Positions 1-8,772 of a DNA stretch of 64,000 nucleotides are shown here, one piece after another. Origin of the DNA: Acetobacter ascendens (lineage in GTDB: Bacteria; Pseudomonadota; Alphaproteobacteria; Acetobacterales; Acetobacteraceae); contig NZ_CP015164.1 of NCBI RefSeq assembly GCF_001766235.1, positions 310,001 to 374,000 on the forward strand, read 5' to 3'. A program made the translations under genes and the position numbers. Every line of letters starts with the position of its first letter. Position 1 is the first letter of the stretch. The notes beneath the pieces were generated by a model, which made no database searches, was not told the origin of the DNA, and worked only from the letters and a program-made list of their open reading frames with translations.

Positions 1-2
1 TT

Positions 3-1808
3 GCATGGCATACGCAACCCATGCACGCATCCCGCTCTGACTTTACCGGCGATGTGCGGATTTCTTGGTATGAAGACGGGCGGCTGAATGCGGCTGAAAA
101 CTGTCTGGACCGCCATGTTCTGTATCAGCCCGATAATGCTGCTCTGATCTGGCAGGGGCAGGAAGACGGCCACCGCGAGGTGCTCTCATACCGTGAGCTA
201 CATGCCCGTGTATGCCGTTTGGGTAATGTGCTGCGCCGCTTGGGCGTAAAAAAAGGAGACCGCGTGGCCATCCATCTGCCTATGGTGGCAGAGGGTGTTA
301 TTTCCATGCTGGCCTGCGCCCGTATTGGGGCGGTACACGTGGTGCTGTTTGGTGGTTTTTCTGCCGAGGGTCTGGCCGAACGTCTGACGGATAGCGGCGC
401 TGTGGTGGTGATTACCGCAGACGTGGCGCGCCGTGGGCCTAAGAAAATCCCCAGCAAGACCACAATGGATGAGGCCATAAAGCTGTGTGGGGCACAAAGT
501 GCCGTGCGCAATGTGTTGGTGGTGCCTGTAACGGGTGCTGATGTGCCCATGCAAAAAGGGCGGGATCTGTCTTACACAGCAGAAGTGGCGCTTGAAATAC
601 CGGATTGCCCGCCAGAAGTTATGAATGCGTGTGATCCGTTGTTTCTGCTTTACACATCTGGCAGCACAGGCCGCCCCAAAGGGCTGGTGCACAGCACGGG
701 CGGGTATCTGGTGTGGGCATCTTTCACGCATGAACTGGTGTTTGATGCCAAACCCAATGATGTGTTCTGGTGCACGGCGGATACAAGCTGGATTACCGGA
801 CACACCTATGTGGTGTACGGGCCATTGGTAAATGGTGGCACCATTCTTGTGTATGAAGGCCTGCCATCATGGCCGCAGCCGGGCCGCTGGTGGGATGTAA
901 TAGACCAGAATCAGGTTTCGGTTTTCTATACCTCTCCCACAGTTATTCGCGCTGCCATGCGTGAGGATGATTCTGTGGTGCAAAGCCGTTCTCTGTCCAG
1001 CTTGCGCGTGTTGGGCACGGTGGGTGAGCCTATCAGCCCAGAAGCATGGAAGTGGTTTTATGCAGAAGTGGGGCGCAATGCCTGCCCGGTGGTGGATACA
1101 TGGTGGCAGACAGAAACCGGCGGCGTGATGATTACAGCCTGCGCCCAGAATGTTGCAGGCAAACCGGGGGCTGCTGGGCTGCCGCTGCCAGGTGTGGCTG
1201 TTACACTTACAGATGCCAAAGGGCAGGATATTGAAGGCGAGGGCGAAGGCCTGTTGAGTCTTGCGCAATCATGGCCCGGACAGGCCATGACGCTGTGGCA
1301 GGACCATGAACGGTTCTGCAAAACCTATTTCACCACATGCCCGGGCCATTATTTCTCTGGTGATGGCGCGCGGCGGGATGCTGCCGGCTATTACTGGATT
1401 ACCGGCCGTGTGGATGATGTAGTCAACGTATCTGGCCACCGCATTGGCACGGCAGAAATTGAAGATGCCGTGGCCGAAGATCATGCCGCAGTGGAAAGTG
1501 CGGCCGTTGGCGTGCCGCATGATCTGAAAGGGCAGGCCCTTGTGGTGTTTGTGGTGCCCAAGGCGGAGGGCACGTTTGATGCTACAGCCGTAAACAAGGC
1601 CGTGGCCGCAGGCGTGGGCCGCTATGCTGTGCCAGAAAAAATTTACGTTGTGCCGGATCTGCCTAAAACACGTTCGGGCAAAATTGTGCGGCGTTTGCTG
1701 CGCAAGATTGCAGCGAATGATCTGGAAAATATGGGTGATCTGTCTACTCTGGCAGATCCGGATATTGTGGCCGAACTGATAAAGCTGGTTGCCCAGCAGA
1801 ACGGCTGA
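3..1808 (+). CDS. acs: Acetyl-coenzyme A synthetase, 5' end missing
   Basis: AMP-forming ligase that turns acetate, ATP and CoA into acetyl-CoA via acetyl-AMP, in the cytoplasm. The adenylate-forming motif YTSGSTGRPKG is encoded at 651-683, WWQTETGG at 1101-1124 (its first Trp lines the small acetate pocket and argues for acetate over propionate), and the C-terminal PKTRSGK motif with the catalytic, acetylatable Lys codon at 1680-1682. The frame is open to the window edge. Codons before the Met at 21 read AWHTQP, which resembles the normal Acs N-terminal region. The Met at 21 is therefore probably internal, and roughly 50 codons lie outside the window (family length about 650 residues). In an acetic acid bacterium this enzyme serves acetate re-assimilation. 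Confidence 0.93.
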   Translation, partial: AWHTQPMHASRSDFTGDVRISWYEDGRLNAAENCLDRHVLYQPDNAALIWQGQEDGHREVLSYRELHARVCRLGNVLRRLGVKKGDRVAIHLPMVAEGVISMLACARIGAVHVVLFGGFSAEGLAERLTDSGAVVVITADVARRGPKKIPSKTTMDEAIKLCGAQSAVRNVLVVPVTGADVPMQKGRDLSYTAEVALEIPDCPPEVMNACDPLFLLYTSGSTGRPKGLVHSTGGYLVWASFTHELVFDAKPNDVFWCTADTSWITGHTYVVYGPLVNGGTILVYEGLPSWPQPGRWWDVIDQNQVSVFYTSPTVIRAAMREDDSVVQSRSLSSLRVLGTVGEPISPEAWKWFYAEVGRNACPVVDTWWQTETGGVMITACAQNVAGKPGAAGLPLPGVAVTLTDAKGQDIEGEGEGLLSLAQSWPGQAMTLWQDHERFCKTYFTTCPGHYFSGDGARRDAAGYYWITGRVDDVVNVSGHRIGTAEIEDAVAEDHAAVESAAVGVPHDLKGQALVVFVVPKAEGTFDATAVNKAVAAGVGRYAVPEKIYVVPDLPKTRSGKIVRRLLRKIAANDLENMGDLSTLADPDIVAELIKLVAQQNG

Positions 1809-1834
1809 GTAACCAAGCTACATATATATAAAGG

Positions 1835-1857
1835 CCGGGGCGCTTATGCCCCGGTTT
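1835..1857. terminator. Hairpin between acs and the DUF1653 gene
   Basis: CCGGGGC (1835-1841) pairs with GCCCCGG (1848-1854) around a 6-nt loop, followed by TTT. It lies between convergent genes and overlaps the 3' end of the minus-strand gene. The U-tract is short on both strands, so it may need Rho or serve both directions weakly. Confidence 0.55.
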
Positions 1858-2107
1858 CTGCCGCATTGGCGGCTTTTAGCAACGCAAAGCGTGGTACGCC
1901 GTTTACACTTTCTTGCCACATGGCAAGGGGGCGCACCCAGTAATCTCCCCGCGCTTCACTGCGGTACGTTACAAGCCATTCTTCGGTTTCACTGTGGCGG
2001 CCTGTGCAGATCACAGTATAAAGTCCACCCTTGTAATGTTTATAAAGACCGGGGCAGGGCATTTCTGGCACTTGGGTATCTACTTTATTCTGGTTATGTT
2101 CTATCAT
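1844..2107 (-). CDS. DUF1653 family protein
   Basis: Small cytoplasmic protein of about 87 residues. The segment GLYKHYKGGLYTVI, followed by an acidic patch, WLVTYRS and YWVRPLAMW, matches the DUF1653 family, whose biochemical role is not established. I chose the start at 2107 (MIEHNQ) because the family domain begins soon after and a CAGGA motif precedes it. An upstream Met at 2173 would add 22 low-complexity residues and overlap the divergent secreted-protein gene. It converges on acs with a hairpin between them. Confidence 0.75.
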   Translation of the reverse strand: MIEHNQNKVDTQVPEMPCPGLYKHYKGGLYTVICTGRHSETEEWLVTYRSEARGDYWVRPLAMWQESVNGVPRFALLKAANAAETGA

Positions 2108-2164
2108 GATCGGGATATCCTGCTGGGGTAGGTTATGATCCTGTGTTGCGGAAGGAGCGCACTT

Positions 2165-2779
2165 TTGAACCATCGTGTTGTGCTGTGTCAGGCGTTAACT
2201 GGCTTTATGTTTCTGTTTTGCGTTAATCCCGGCCACGCCACAACCACGGGCCATACCAAAACGCATGCGCATACATCCAAGCGCACGCATCATACTGCCG
2301 CGGCCCGTAGCCCTGCTGGTGGTGCACCGGTTGTTCTGACAAGCCAGCCCGGTACATCGCTGGACAAGGAAGCCCGCCGCCTGAATTCCGAAGATATGGC
2401 CGCCGCCGCCCGACATAAGGAAAGACCATTGGTGCTGATTGGCTCTGCCCCGCTGAGCACCAGTGGCGGTAGCATGGCGCTGTTTGTACAAGTGCAATCT
2501 GCCAGCCTGTGTGGTTCTGCCGGTTGTTCAACAGATGTGTATCTGAAGCGTGGAAATGATTGGGATAAGATTCTGGATTCCGTCAGCGGGCCGATTGAAC
2601 TGATGTCCACCGCCCACGGGGGGATGAAGGATATTGTGGTGGATGGCACAGACCGCTGGGTCTGGAAGAACAACACCTATGTAGATACCATTGTGGCGCA
2701 GGATGTGCCGGGCCTGAAAGATTCCATCGAGCAGCATCAGGCGCAGATGCGTAAACACGGTAAGTCCTCTTCCCGGTAA
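2165..2779 (+). CDS. Secreted protein of unknown function
   Basis: A TTG start at 2165 is preferred because GGAAGGAG sits 6 nt upstream (2150-2157); an in-frame ATG at 2135 lacks a comparable site. The product of about 204 residues starts with a signal peptide (hydrophobic GFMFLFCV, likely cleavage after PGHA). A His/Thr-rich stretch follows, then a globular part with two Cys (SLCGSAGC) and a Trp-rich end (DRWVWKNN). It is therefore probably periplasmic, perhaps with one disulfide. I do not recognise the family. The next gene starts 9 bp downstream, so the two are probably co-transcribed. Confidence 0.7.
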   Translation: MNHRVVLCQALTGFMFLFCVNPGHATTTGHTKTHAHTSKRTHHTAAARSPAGGAPVVLTSQPGTSLDKEARRLNSEDMAAAARHKERPLVLIGSAPLSTSGGSMALFVQVQSASLCGSAGCSTDVYLKRGNDWDKILDSVSGPIELMSTAHGGMKDIVVDGTDRWVWKNNTYVDTIVAQDVPGLKDSIEQHQAQMRKHGKSSSR

Positions 2780-2788
2780 ATTTGTAAA

Positions 2789-3076
2789 GTGCCTGCACCC
2801 CAACCCAGTTTGGCCTATACGGCGCTGAAAACACTGGCCACGGTGGCAATTACCGTGGTGCTGATTGCCCTTTTGCGCGGCGGCCTGGCGCTGCTGCCAA
2901 AATTTGATTCCGCTACAGGTGGGCAAGCGGGCACGCACCTGCTGCAACTTCTGGCTGGTGATGGGCAGGCCCGCACCCAGAATGCGGTGTCCATAGGGCT
3001 GATGCTGGGTTGTTTTGTTCTGGCTGTTCTGTTGGTGCAGGTGCTGCAAAAATGGTGGCGCAAGCAGGCCAGATAA
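2789..3076 (+). CDS. Small membrane protein, unknown
   Basis: 95 residues from a GTG start. Two hydrophobic segments (about residues 15-37, VAITVVLIALL, and 66-86, IGLMLGCFVLAVLLVQVL) flank a short polar loop, and the tail is basic (KWWRKQAR), suggesting both termini are cytoplasmic. It follows the secreted-protein gene after 9 bp, so the pair probably forms a two-gene unit. The stop codon lies inside the terminator stem. No family assignment. Confidence 0.6.
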   Translation: MPAPQPSLAYTALKTLATVAITVVLIALLRGGLALLPKFDSATGGQAGTHLLQLLAGDGQARTQNAVSIGLMLGCFVLAVLLVQVLQKWWRKQAR

Positions 3077-3110
3077 CGCCCACGCTAAAAAGCGGGTGTT
3101 ATCTGGTTTT
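3069..3110 (+). terminator. Rho-independent terminator
   Basis: A long imperfect stem, CCAGATAAC...CGCT (3069-3086) against AGCG...GTTATCTGG (3091-3106), with an AAAA loop and a TTTT tract at 3107-3110. It ends the two-gene secreted/membrane protein unit, and its left arm includes that unit's stop codon. Confidence 0.75.
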
Positions 3111-3134
3111 AAGCATGTAACTCTGCGGTGTGTA

Positions 3135-4109
3135 TTAAGCGTCTTCTTGCGTAAGATTTGTGCCTGCCAATGTGGGTTTATTCTCGGCTGCGGCTGTTTT
3201 GTTCCAGAAAAATGTCAGCTCATGTTTGTTATGGGCCAGATGCGCCAAGCTGCCACCCGGAATGGCCTCAAACACAGCAACAATTTCATGGTCTGTTTCG
3301 CCCTGAAACTTCACTGTCAGCACAATGTTGTCTGTGTTGCCAGAAGCTACCCAGTTTTGCGTCAGCCGCAAAAGGCGCTGTGGGTAAGCAATGATGTCTG
3401 AAAACATCCAGTCCACAGCGGCGAGTTTTTCGGGTTCCAAGCCAAAGGCGCTGGCTTGTTGGAAGGATACGCCCGGCATAGCTGCCACTTTGGGGTCAAG
3501 CGGTGCGCGGTCAAATGCTGTAACTTGTGCACCAAGGTTGGCAATGGCCCATGTCCATCCGCCGGGGGTGGCGCCCAGGTCATAACAACGCTCTTCTGGC
3601 GTAGGCCAGCGGCCAAGGCGCGTGCAGGCTTCCCATAATTTCAGATAGGCGCGGGAAGGCGGGCCAGTGCGGTTTTCTACAAACTGTGGCGCGCCATTTA
3701 CAAACGGACTGGTTTTACGTGCAGAAAAAAGCAGCGTGTTGGTGTCCAGCAATGTCCACGCACCCAAGGGGTTTGTTGGTGGCAGTGTAGGAAACACCAG
3801 CGGAGCGGCTTTAACCGGAGGCAGTTTGTCTGTAATCAGCGCGGTACGCCGAAAGTGATCAACCGCATATAGGCTCCAATTCCGTTGAATGGCGCGCAAA
3901 GTGTCTGCAGCATTGCGGATGGAGGCTATCTCCACCACCTGCGGGTTCAGCCAGATATCCAGCGCCCAAGGGGAATACACGGGTGGACTGCTGGAAAGTG
4001 CTAAACGGCCATGCCAACGGTCAATAGTTACGCCGCGCCATGCCAGATCAGCTTCTAAAACGGATGTCAGCCCATCGGCGGCCAGCCATGCTGTGCGAAT
4101 GGTGCTCAT
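3135..4109 (-). CDS. rlmM: RlmM-like rRNA 2'-O-methyltransferase
   Basis: SAM-dependent methyltransferase of about 324 residues, similar to RlmM, which 2'-O-methylates C2498 of 23S rRNA. The SAM-binding signature DLGATPGGWTWA is followed by an acidic residue in AFDRAPL. DWMFSDIIAYPQRLL and a Lys-containing LTVKFQGE segment complete the FtsJ/RlmM-type fold. The N-terminal part (substrate-binding region) is less conserved. The start at 4109 (MSTIRTAW) overlaps the stop of the upstream DUF423 gene as ATGA, so translation is probably coupled. Longer in-frame extensions run back through that gene and are not credible. The exact rRNA target is inferred. Confidence 0.75.
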   Translation of the reverse strand: MSTIRTAWLAADGLTSVLEADLAWRGVTIDRWHGRLALSSSPPVYSPWALDIWLNPQVVEIASIRNAADTLRAIQRNWSLYAVDHFRRTALITDKLPPVKAAPLVFPTLPPTNPLGAWTLLDTNTLLFSARKTSPFVNGAPQFVENRTGPPSRAYLKLWEACTRLGRWPTPEERCYDLGATPGGWTWAIANLGAQVTAFDRAPLDPKVAAMPGVSFQQASAFGLEPEKLAAVDWMFSDIIAYPQRLLRLTQNWVASGNTDNIVLTVKFQGETDHEIVAVFEAIPGGSLAHLAHNKHELTFFWNKTAAAENKPTLAGTNLTQEDA

Positions 4110-4492
4110 GCTCGGCATATCCAGCCAACGGAAAGCAACAGCCACGAAAGAATGAGCAGGCTGCCACCTGTTGGGGCAACGTGGGCTGCATGGTGGCCCG
4201 TAAAAGCTGTGTAATATACGCCCGCGCAAAACAGCAGCGTGCCCAGCACCAGCCCACACCCACCGGCCAGCAAGATACGGCCTGCTTGGGGTTTGGCTGT
4301 AAGACCTAGAGCAACAAGGGCAATGCCTTGCCACATCTGCATTTCCATGCCGCTATGGGCCATAACGCGGCCACCGGCAGCAAAGGCCGAATCTGGCAGG
4401 TGGGCGGTAAGTGCGCCCATAACGGTGCCGGTAGCGGCCAAAAGGCCCCCGCATATGCGCCATAGGCGCGGAAGAAGAAGTGAAAAGGACAT
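4106..4492 (-). CDS. DUF423 family membrane protein
   Basis: About 128 residues with four hydrophobic segments. The order GLLAATGTVMGALTAHLPD, then AHSGMEMQMWQGIALVALGL, then an Ala/Gly-rich span and HVAPTGGSLLILSWLLL, is typical of the DUF423 inner-membrane family, whose function is unknown. The start at 4492 gives the usual family length. A more distal Met at 4564 would add 24 polar residues. Its stop overlaps the start of the RlmM-like gene by 4 bp. Confidence 0.75.
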   Translation of the reverse strand: MSFSLLLPRLWRICGGLLAATGTVMGALTAHLPDSAFAAGGRVMAHSGMEMQMWQGIALVALGLTAKPQAGRILLAGGCGLVLGTLLFCAGVYYTAFTGHHAAHVAPTGGSLLILSWLLLSVGWICRA

Positions 4493-4634
4493 AAGTTCTG
4501 CTGTATAGGCGCAGCCGCTGTAATGGAAAACAGGAAAGGCAACATGCCCGGCTATTTCCTGCATTGGCCTTTATAAAGTTTGCGCCGCATTGTGGTGGAA
4601 TATATGCAAAAATGAGAGCAGGAAAATCCAAAAC

Positions 4635-5201
4635 ATGAGCATCAGGCTGGATCGTATCGTCACGCGCGGTGGAGATGGTGGGCAGACATCTTTGGGCAAT
4701 GGTGCACGCGTTCCCAAAAGTAGCGCACGCATTGAAGCACTGGGCACGCTGGATGAAGTAAACGCCATAACCGGCCTTGTGCGCGCCCACGCCCCGCAGG
4801 ACAGTGCCGTGGTGAACCAGCTAGCAGCCGTGCAGAACATGCTGTTTGATATGGGGGCAGATTTGTGCCAGCCAGAAGAGGGCCCAAAAGCCGCCCGCGC
4901 CAAGCGTATGCAGGAAAGTGCTGTTTTAAAACTTGAAGAATGGGTGGAGCAGTTGCGGGCAGCCCAAAAGCCATTAACCAGTTTTGTATTGCCCGGTGGC
5001 TCTGTTCCCGCAACGTGGGCGCATTTGGCCCGCACGCAAGCGCGTGCAGCAGAACGGCGTATGGTGGTGCTGGCTGAGAAAGAAACAATCAATCCTGTTC
5101 TGCTACAGATCATGAACAGGTTATCTGATTACTTTTTTGTTCTGGCACGTCACTTTAATGCAGATGGGCAGACTGATCTGGTATGGATTCCCGAAAAATA
5201 A
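4635..5201 (+). CDS. Cob(I)alamin adenosyltransferase, PduO type
   Basis: Transfers the adenosyl group of ATP to cob(I)alamin, making adenosylcobalamin in the cytoplasm. Visible signatures are TRGGDGGQTSLGNGARVPK (ATP-binding N-terminus), EALGTLDEVNA, the FVLPGG motif, and RTQARAAERR with the helix ending in LSDYFFVLAR. At 188 residues it is a full-length PduO/MMAB-type enzyme. The start at 4635 has AGGAAAA upstream (4619-4625). It is divergent from the DUF423/RlmM pair. I looked for a cobalamin riboswitch in the 140 bp upstream and saw none. Its B12-dependent client enzyme is not in this window. Confidence 0.9.
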   Translation: MSIRLDRIVTRGGDGGQTSLGNGARVPKSSARIEALGTLDEVNAITGLVRAHAPQDSAVVNQLAAVQNMLFDMGADLCQPEEGPKAARAKRMQESAVLKLEEWVEQLRAAQKPLTSFVLPGGSVPATWAHLARTQARAAERRMVVLAEKETINPVLLQIMNRLSDYFFVLARHFNADGQTDLVWIPEK

Positions 5202-5476
5202 GAGAAAACCTTATGCAAACCCCTGTCTTGTGCTTGAACATGGCAGGGAAGACATGATAATACTGTTTAGTAAGAACCAAAACACATTATAAAACGTGTG
5301 TAATAATTCTGTCTGTCCGTTTGTAATGTGTGATCTCATGCCTGCTGCAAAGCATCATGAAGGATTGGCTGGAACCGTGTTGGGTATCGCGCGGGCTAAT
5401 GCCAGAATATAACGGCTGATGGAATGTTTAAGAACTGTATCAACAGACCATTTTTCTTAAAGTGACTTCCAGATTT

Positions 5477-6133
5477 ATGAACACAACATCTTTTATGCCA
5501 CCCTTGGATGCCGATAGAGAGCAGGATGAAGGGCTGGAAGAAGCCTCCATGCGCAACGCGCTGGAACGGCTTGGCGCATCTCACAAAGGGCGGTCTGCGC
5601 CGTCCTCCCCCCGGCCTACGGCAGATGCCACAGGCAACAAGCGCCGAAGGTTTGTGCGTGATGGCGAAGTGCCGGTAGAAAAGCATTCTCTGGCCCGTAT
5701 TACGCCCCGCATGGTTGCAGCCCCCCGGACACCCACTACATCTCGCGCTGTTCATTTTTCTGAAGAAGAAAACAGCGAAGTTTCTCGCCTGCGCCGTTTG
5801 GTGGCGGAAGAAAAGCTGCGTGTGGAAGAAATGGAACGCCAATTGGGTGAAGTGCAGGCCGCCCAGCGTGCATTGCAAACCCAAAAAGGCCACGCGGATA
5901 TGATGGTGCGTGAGCTGAAAGCCAAAGTGGCGGAGCAGGAAGCCGAACTGGCAGAAACAGGCCGCCAGCTTCGGGCCGCACACCGGCAGGTGGCAGAGCG
6001 TGATGAAGAAATTACCAGCTTAAAGCGGCAGGTAGAAGCCAAGCCGCGTGGCCGCCCACGCCGCCAGTATGAACTGGCAAAAGAAGAAGCGGTTGAAGAT
6101 GAGCCGCAGCCCGTAAAATGGTGGAAGGACTAA
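5477..6133 (+). CDS. Coiled-coil protein of unknown function
   Basis: About 218 residues. The first half is polar and probably disordered (SSPRP, NKRRRFVRD, TPRMVAAPRTPTTS). From about residue 100 to 190 it forms a long heptad-rich coiled coil (VSRLRRLVAEEKLRVEEMERQL onward). A basic RGRPRR patch, resembling an AT-hook core, precedes an acidic end finishing VKWWKD. That suggests a DNA- or envelope-associated structural role, but this is inference. The start could be ATG 5477 or GTG 5462; neither has a clear ribosome site. The preceding 275 bp hold no other gene. Confidence 0.6.
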   Translation: MNTTSFMPPLDADREQDEGLEEASMRNALERLGASHKGRSAPSSPRPTADATGNKRRRFVRDGEVPVEKHSLARITPRMVAAPRTPTTSRAVHFSEEENSEVSRLRRLVAEEKLRVEEMERQLGEVQAAQRALQTQKGHADMMVRELKAKVAEQEAELAETGRQLRAAHRQVAERDEEITSLKRQVEAKPRGRPRRQYELAKEEAVEDEPQPVKWWKD

Positions 6134-6166
6134 TATTCTGCTTCTGTTTGTAAAAAGACACTCTGC

Positions 6167-6634
6167 GTGAGAAATCCTCCTGTCACGCCAGCGTTGGTGT
6201 TGCTGGTGGCGGATATTGCCGTGGGGGTGGCCTGTGTGTTGCTACCGCCTCTTGTTATGGGCTTTCTGGCCTTGTTGAAGGATATTTTTGGCGTGCTTAT
6301 CCTGCCGTTCAGCTTTTTGTTCGGGCTGGCGGGGTGGTCGTCTGATATGTCTTCTCTGGAAACCATGCAGGGCGGATTGGTGCCAGATATGATGGCCCAT
6401 CCGTTCCGGGCAGCTTCTGCTGCCGCGTTGCTGGTGGTGGGCGGCGCGTGCTCTCTTATGGCATGTGGCACGCCAGATGGCGCACGTATGGAACGTAACC
6501 TAGCGCCGGTTTTTACCTTTGCCGCCATGGTGCTGGTAGGGTTTGATCCGGGGCTTGTGGTGTTGCCTGCGTTTATTTTGCAGATTCTGGCGTTACGCTA
6601 CCCTGCAATGGATTTTTTAAAAATCCGTAGGTAA
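6167..6634 (+). CDS. Membrane protein of unknown function
   Basis: 155 residues from a GTG start. Hydrophobic spans lie at about residues 8-30 (LVLLVADIAVGVACVLL), 33-55, 83-100 (ASAAALLVVGGACSLMA) and 115-142, so it is probably a four-helix inner-membrane protein. No charged catalytic motif or family signature was recognised. It follows the coiled-coil gene after 33 bp and precedes a strong terminator, so the two are likely one transcript. Confidence 0.55.
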   Translation: MRNPPVTPALVLLVADIAVGVACVLLPPLVMGFLALLKDIFGVLILPFSFLFGLAGWSSDMSSLETMQGGLVPDMMAHPFRAASAAALLVVGGACSLMACGTPDGARMERNLAPVFTFAAMVLVGFDPGLVVLPAFILQILALRYPAMDFLKIRR

Positions 6635-6663
6635 TTCTGTATTCAGAAATATCTGTTCAAGTA

Positions 6664-6700
6664 ATAAAAAGGGCGACCATTGCATTGGCCGCCCTTTTAT
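6664..6700. terminator. Bidirectional terminator
   Basis: AAAAGGGCG (6667-6675) pairs with CGCCCTTTT (6690-6698). Two further G-C pairs lie inside after one mismatch, with an 8-nt loop. A-rich and T-rich flanks make it functional on both strands, between the convergent membrane-protein gene and the FAD dehydrogenase gene. Confidence 0.85.
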
Positions 6701-6723
6701 TGTGCAGAGTGTCACATTATTTT

Positions 6724-8160
6724 TTAGGCTGCGGGAAAAACCTTGCCCGGGTTCATCAGGCTTTTGGGGTCCAGCGCATTTTTGATCCGGCGCATGGTTT
6801 CCAGCTCTGCACCGCCACGCCATGAGGGCATCATGTAGGTTTTAAGCTGGCCCACGCCGTGCTCGGCAGAAAAAGAACCGCCAAGTTTGCGCACAATCGC
6901 GGCCACAGTATCCATCATGGCATGATCCTGCGCCAAAAATGCCTTGGGGTCTGCGCCTTCGGGCTGCACCAGATTGAAGTGGATGTTGCCATCCCCAATA
7001 TGCCCAAACGGTGCCACCCGAATACCGGGAATAAGTGCTTCACACGCTTTGGTGGCTTCATCAATAAAGGTAGGAATAGCGGCTAAGGGCACGGAAACAT
7101 CGTTTTTAACAGATGCTCCGGCACGTTTTTGGGCTTCTGCGTGTTCCTCACGGATCATCCACAGGCTTTGGCGCTGAGCTTCACTTTCTGCCAGCACGGC
7201 ATCTGTTACCAAGCCGTCTTCCAGCGCCGTGCCCAACACATCTTCCATAAGGGTGCGCAGGCTGTCATCTGCACGCGGGCTTCCCAATTCTACCAGCGCG
7301 TAAGCGGGGGCGGGTTCGCTCAACGGCAGCGGCGCGCCTTCAATCAGTTTGTTCACCAGTGCCATGCTGGTGCCGGACATGAACTCAAAAGCCTGAATGG
7401 CAGAAGGGTCCTGCTTACGAAAAGCAGCAAACAGATCCAGCGCGCCCTTGGCATCCGCCACAGCGCACAAAGCCGTCTCGCGTGAGCGGGGGGCAGGTTG
7501 AAGCTGAATAATAGCCTGCGTGATAATGCCCAGCGTGCCTTCAGATCCCACCAGAAGCTGGCGCAGGGCGTAGCCGGTGTTATCCTTGCGCAGCTTGCGC
7601 ATTAGGTTCAGCACGTTGCCATCGGGCATTACGGCTTCTAGCCCCAATGCCAGTTCACGCGCATTGCCGTAACGCACGGTATTGTTGCCGCCCGCGTTGG
7701 TGGCCAGAATACCCCCAATATCGGCAGAGCCTTCGGATGAGATAGAAAGCGGCAGCAGCAGGCCTTCCTTGGCGGCGGCATCCTGTGCGGCTTTAAGCGT
7801 TACACCAGCTTCTACCGTCATGGTCAGATCAGCGTGGTCAATTTCATGAATACGCGTCAGGCGGGTGGTGGAAATTACCACAGCCTTGCCAGTGTTATCT
7901 GGCGTAGCACCACCCACCATGCTGGTGTTGCCACCTTGTGGCACCATAGGCACGTTGTGCTGGTTACACAGGGCCACAGCTTTTGCACATTCTTCCGTAT
8001 TGGCCGGGCGCAGAACAGCCGCACATTTACCATGATAAAGCGCGCGCCAATCTATGCAGAACGGATCTACGTCTGAAGCCGCTGTCAGCAGGCCAGCAGG
8101 GCCTAAAAGCTGTAAAAGGGCATCATGCAGGGGTTGGGGAAGGGCGGCGTTTTCAGGCAT
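6724..8160 (-). CDS. FAD-linked D-2-hydroxyacid dehydrogenase
   Basis: About 478 residues, VAO/PCMH-type flavoprotein oxidising a D-2-hydroxyacid such as D-lactate, glycolate or D-2-hydroxyglutarate. The FAD-binding half contains VPQGGNTSMVGGA, TMTVEAGVTL, GGILATNAGGNNTVRYGN and LLVGSEGTLGIIT. The C-terminal half has the family's metal/substrate signature FGHIGDGNIHFN and AEHGVG, and ends ALDPKSLMNPGK. The start at 8160 is preceded by CAGGAA; a Met at 8193 would add 11 residues. Substrate cannot be decided from sequence alone. Electrons probably go to quinone or cytochrome, as in related enzymes. Confidence 0.88.
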   Translation of the reverse strand: MPENAALPQPLHDALLQLLGPAGLLTAASDVDPFCIDWRALYHGKCAAVLRPANTEECAKAVALCNQHNVPMVPQGGNTSMVGGATPDNTGKAVVISTTRLTRIHEIDHADLTMTVEAGVTLKAAQDAAAKEGLLLPLSISSEGSADIGGILATNAGGNNTVRYGNARELALGLEAVMPDGNVLNLMRKLRKDNTGYALRQLLVGSEGTLGIITQAIIQLQPAPRSRETALCAVADAKGALDLFAAFRKQDPSAIQAFEFMSGTSMALVNKLIEGAPLPLSEPAPAYALVELGSPRADDSLRTLMEDVLGTALEDGLVTDAVLAESEAQRQSLWMIREEHAEAQKRAGASVKNDVSVPLAAIPTFIDEATKACEALIPGIRVAPFGHIGDGNIHFNLVQPEGADPKAFLAQDHAMMDTVAAIVRKLGGSFSAEHGVGQLKTYMMPSWRGGAELETMRRIKNALDPKSLMNPGKVFPAA

Positions 8161-8208
8161 AGGCGCGGGTTCCTGCAAAAGGGGTGAACACACAAAATAA
8201 AGAAAACA

Positions 8209-8772
8209 TCAGTAAAGGTAACGAGCGTTTTCTGCCGCAGTATTGATGTGCGGTGGAAAAAAGGCATGAAAAAGTTCGGTGCCTGCAATACCAGCCAGAA
8301 GCCCTGCAATAGTGGCAATAACTATAGTCATGCGCCGCTGATACTGGCCAAAGCTTTGTATCTGCGCCATCTGGGCCTGCATTTCGGCACGGGCTTGCAG
8401 GGTAAGATACAGTTCGGATTTAAGGGTTTCGTTCTGGGCATTGGCGCTGCGCAGTTTGCGATCCAGAGAAACAATATTGTTTCTAAGTTCCTGCAACTGG
8501 GCACGGTAGGTTTCAGACATATCCGCCTGCGCCTTGTTGCCTGTGCTACGGCTATTGGCCCGTGTTTTGCTAGTGCGTGCGGATTTTGCTTTTTCGGGGT
8601 CTGTTGCAATAGTCTGGAACAGGTTTTTAAGCGCACCGCCTGTTGTAGCATTACGTTTGGCTCGGTTGCGCAGGGCTTCCAGCGCAGTGGCAGACTGGCC
8701 CGGCTGATCTTCCAGCACCAATGCCAGAATATCTGAAAGGATTTTCAGTTCTTTGGGGTCAATATCGCTCAT
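8209..8772 (-). CDS. Tail-anchored coiled-coil protein, unknown
   Basis: About 187 residues. The N-terminal half is helical and charged (DPKELKILSDILALVLEDQP). A Lys/Arg/Ser-rich linker (KARTSKTRANS) follows, then a coiled coil of about 60 residues (YRAQLQELRNNIVSLDRKL). One transmembrane helix near the C terminus (MTIVIATIAGLLAGIAGTELF) suggests membrane anchoring. The start at 8772 overlaps the tsaC stop by 14 bp, so it is probably translated from the tsaC mRNA. No family recognised. Confidence 0.65.
   Translation of the reverse strand: MSDIDPKELKILSDILALVLEDQPGQSATALEALRNRAKRNATTGGALKNLFQTIATDPEKAKSARTSKTRANSRSTGNKAQADMSETYRAQLQELRNNIVSLDRKLRSANAQNETLKSELYLTLQARAEMQAQMAQIQSFGQYQRRMTIVIATIAGLLAGIAGTELFHAFFPPHINTAAENARYLY

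Noticed and set aside
4110-4334. N-terminal extension of the RlmM-like protein
   Set aside because: The open frame continues upstream only because it overlaps the DUF423 gene; the ATGA overlap at 4106-4109 gives a better start.
4493-4634. Cobalamin riboswitch ahead of the adenosyltransferase gene
   Set aside because: The space is too short and no B12-box-like sequence was seen.
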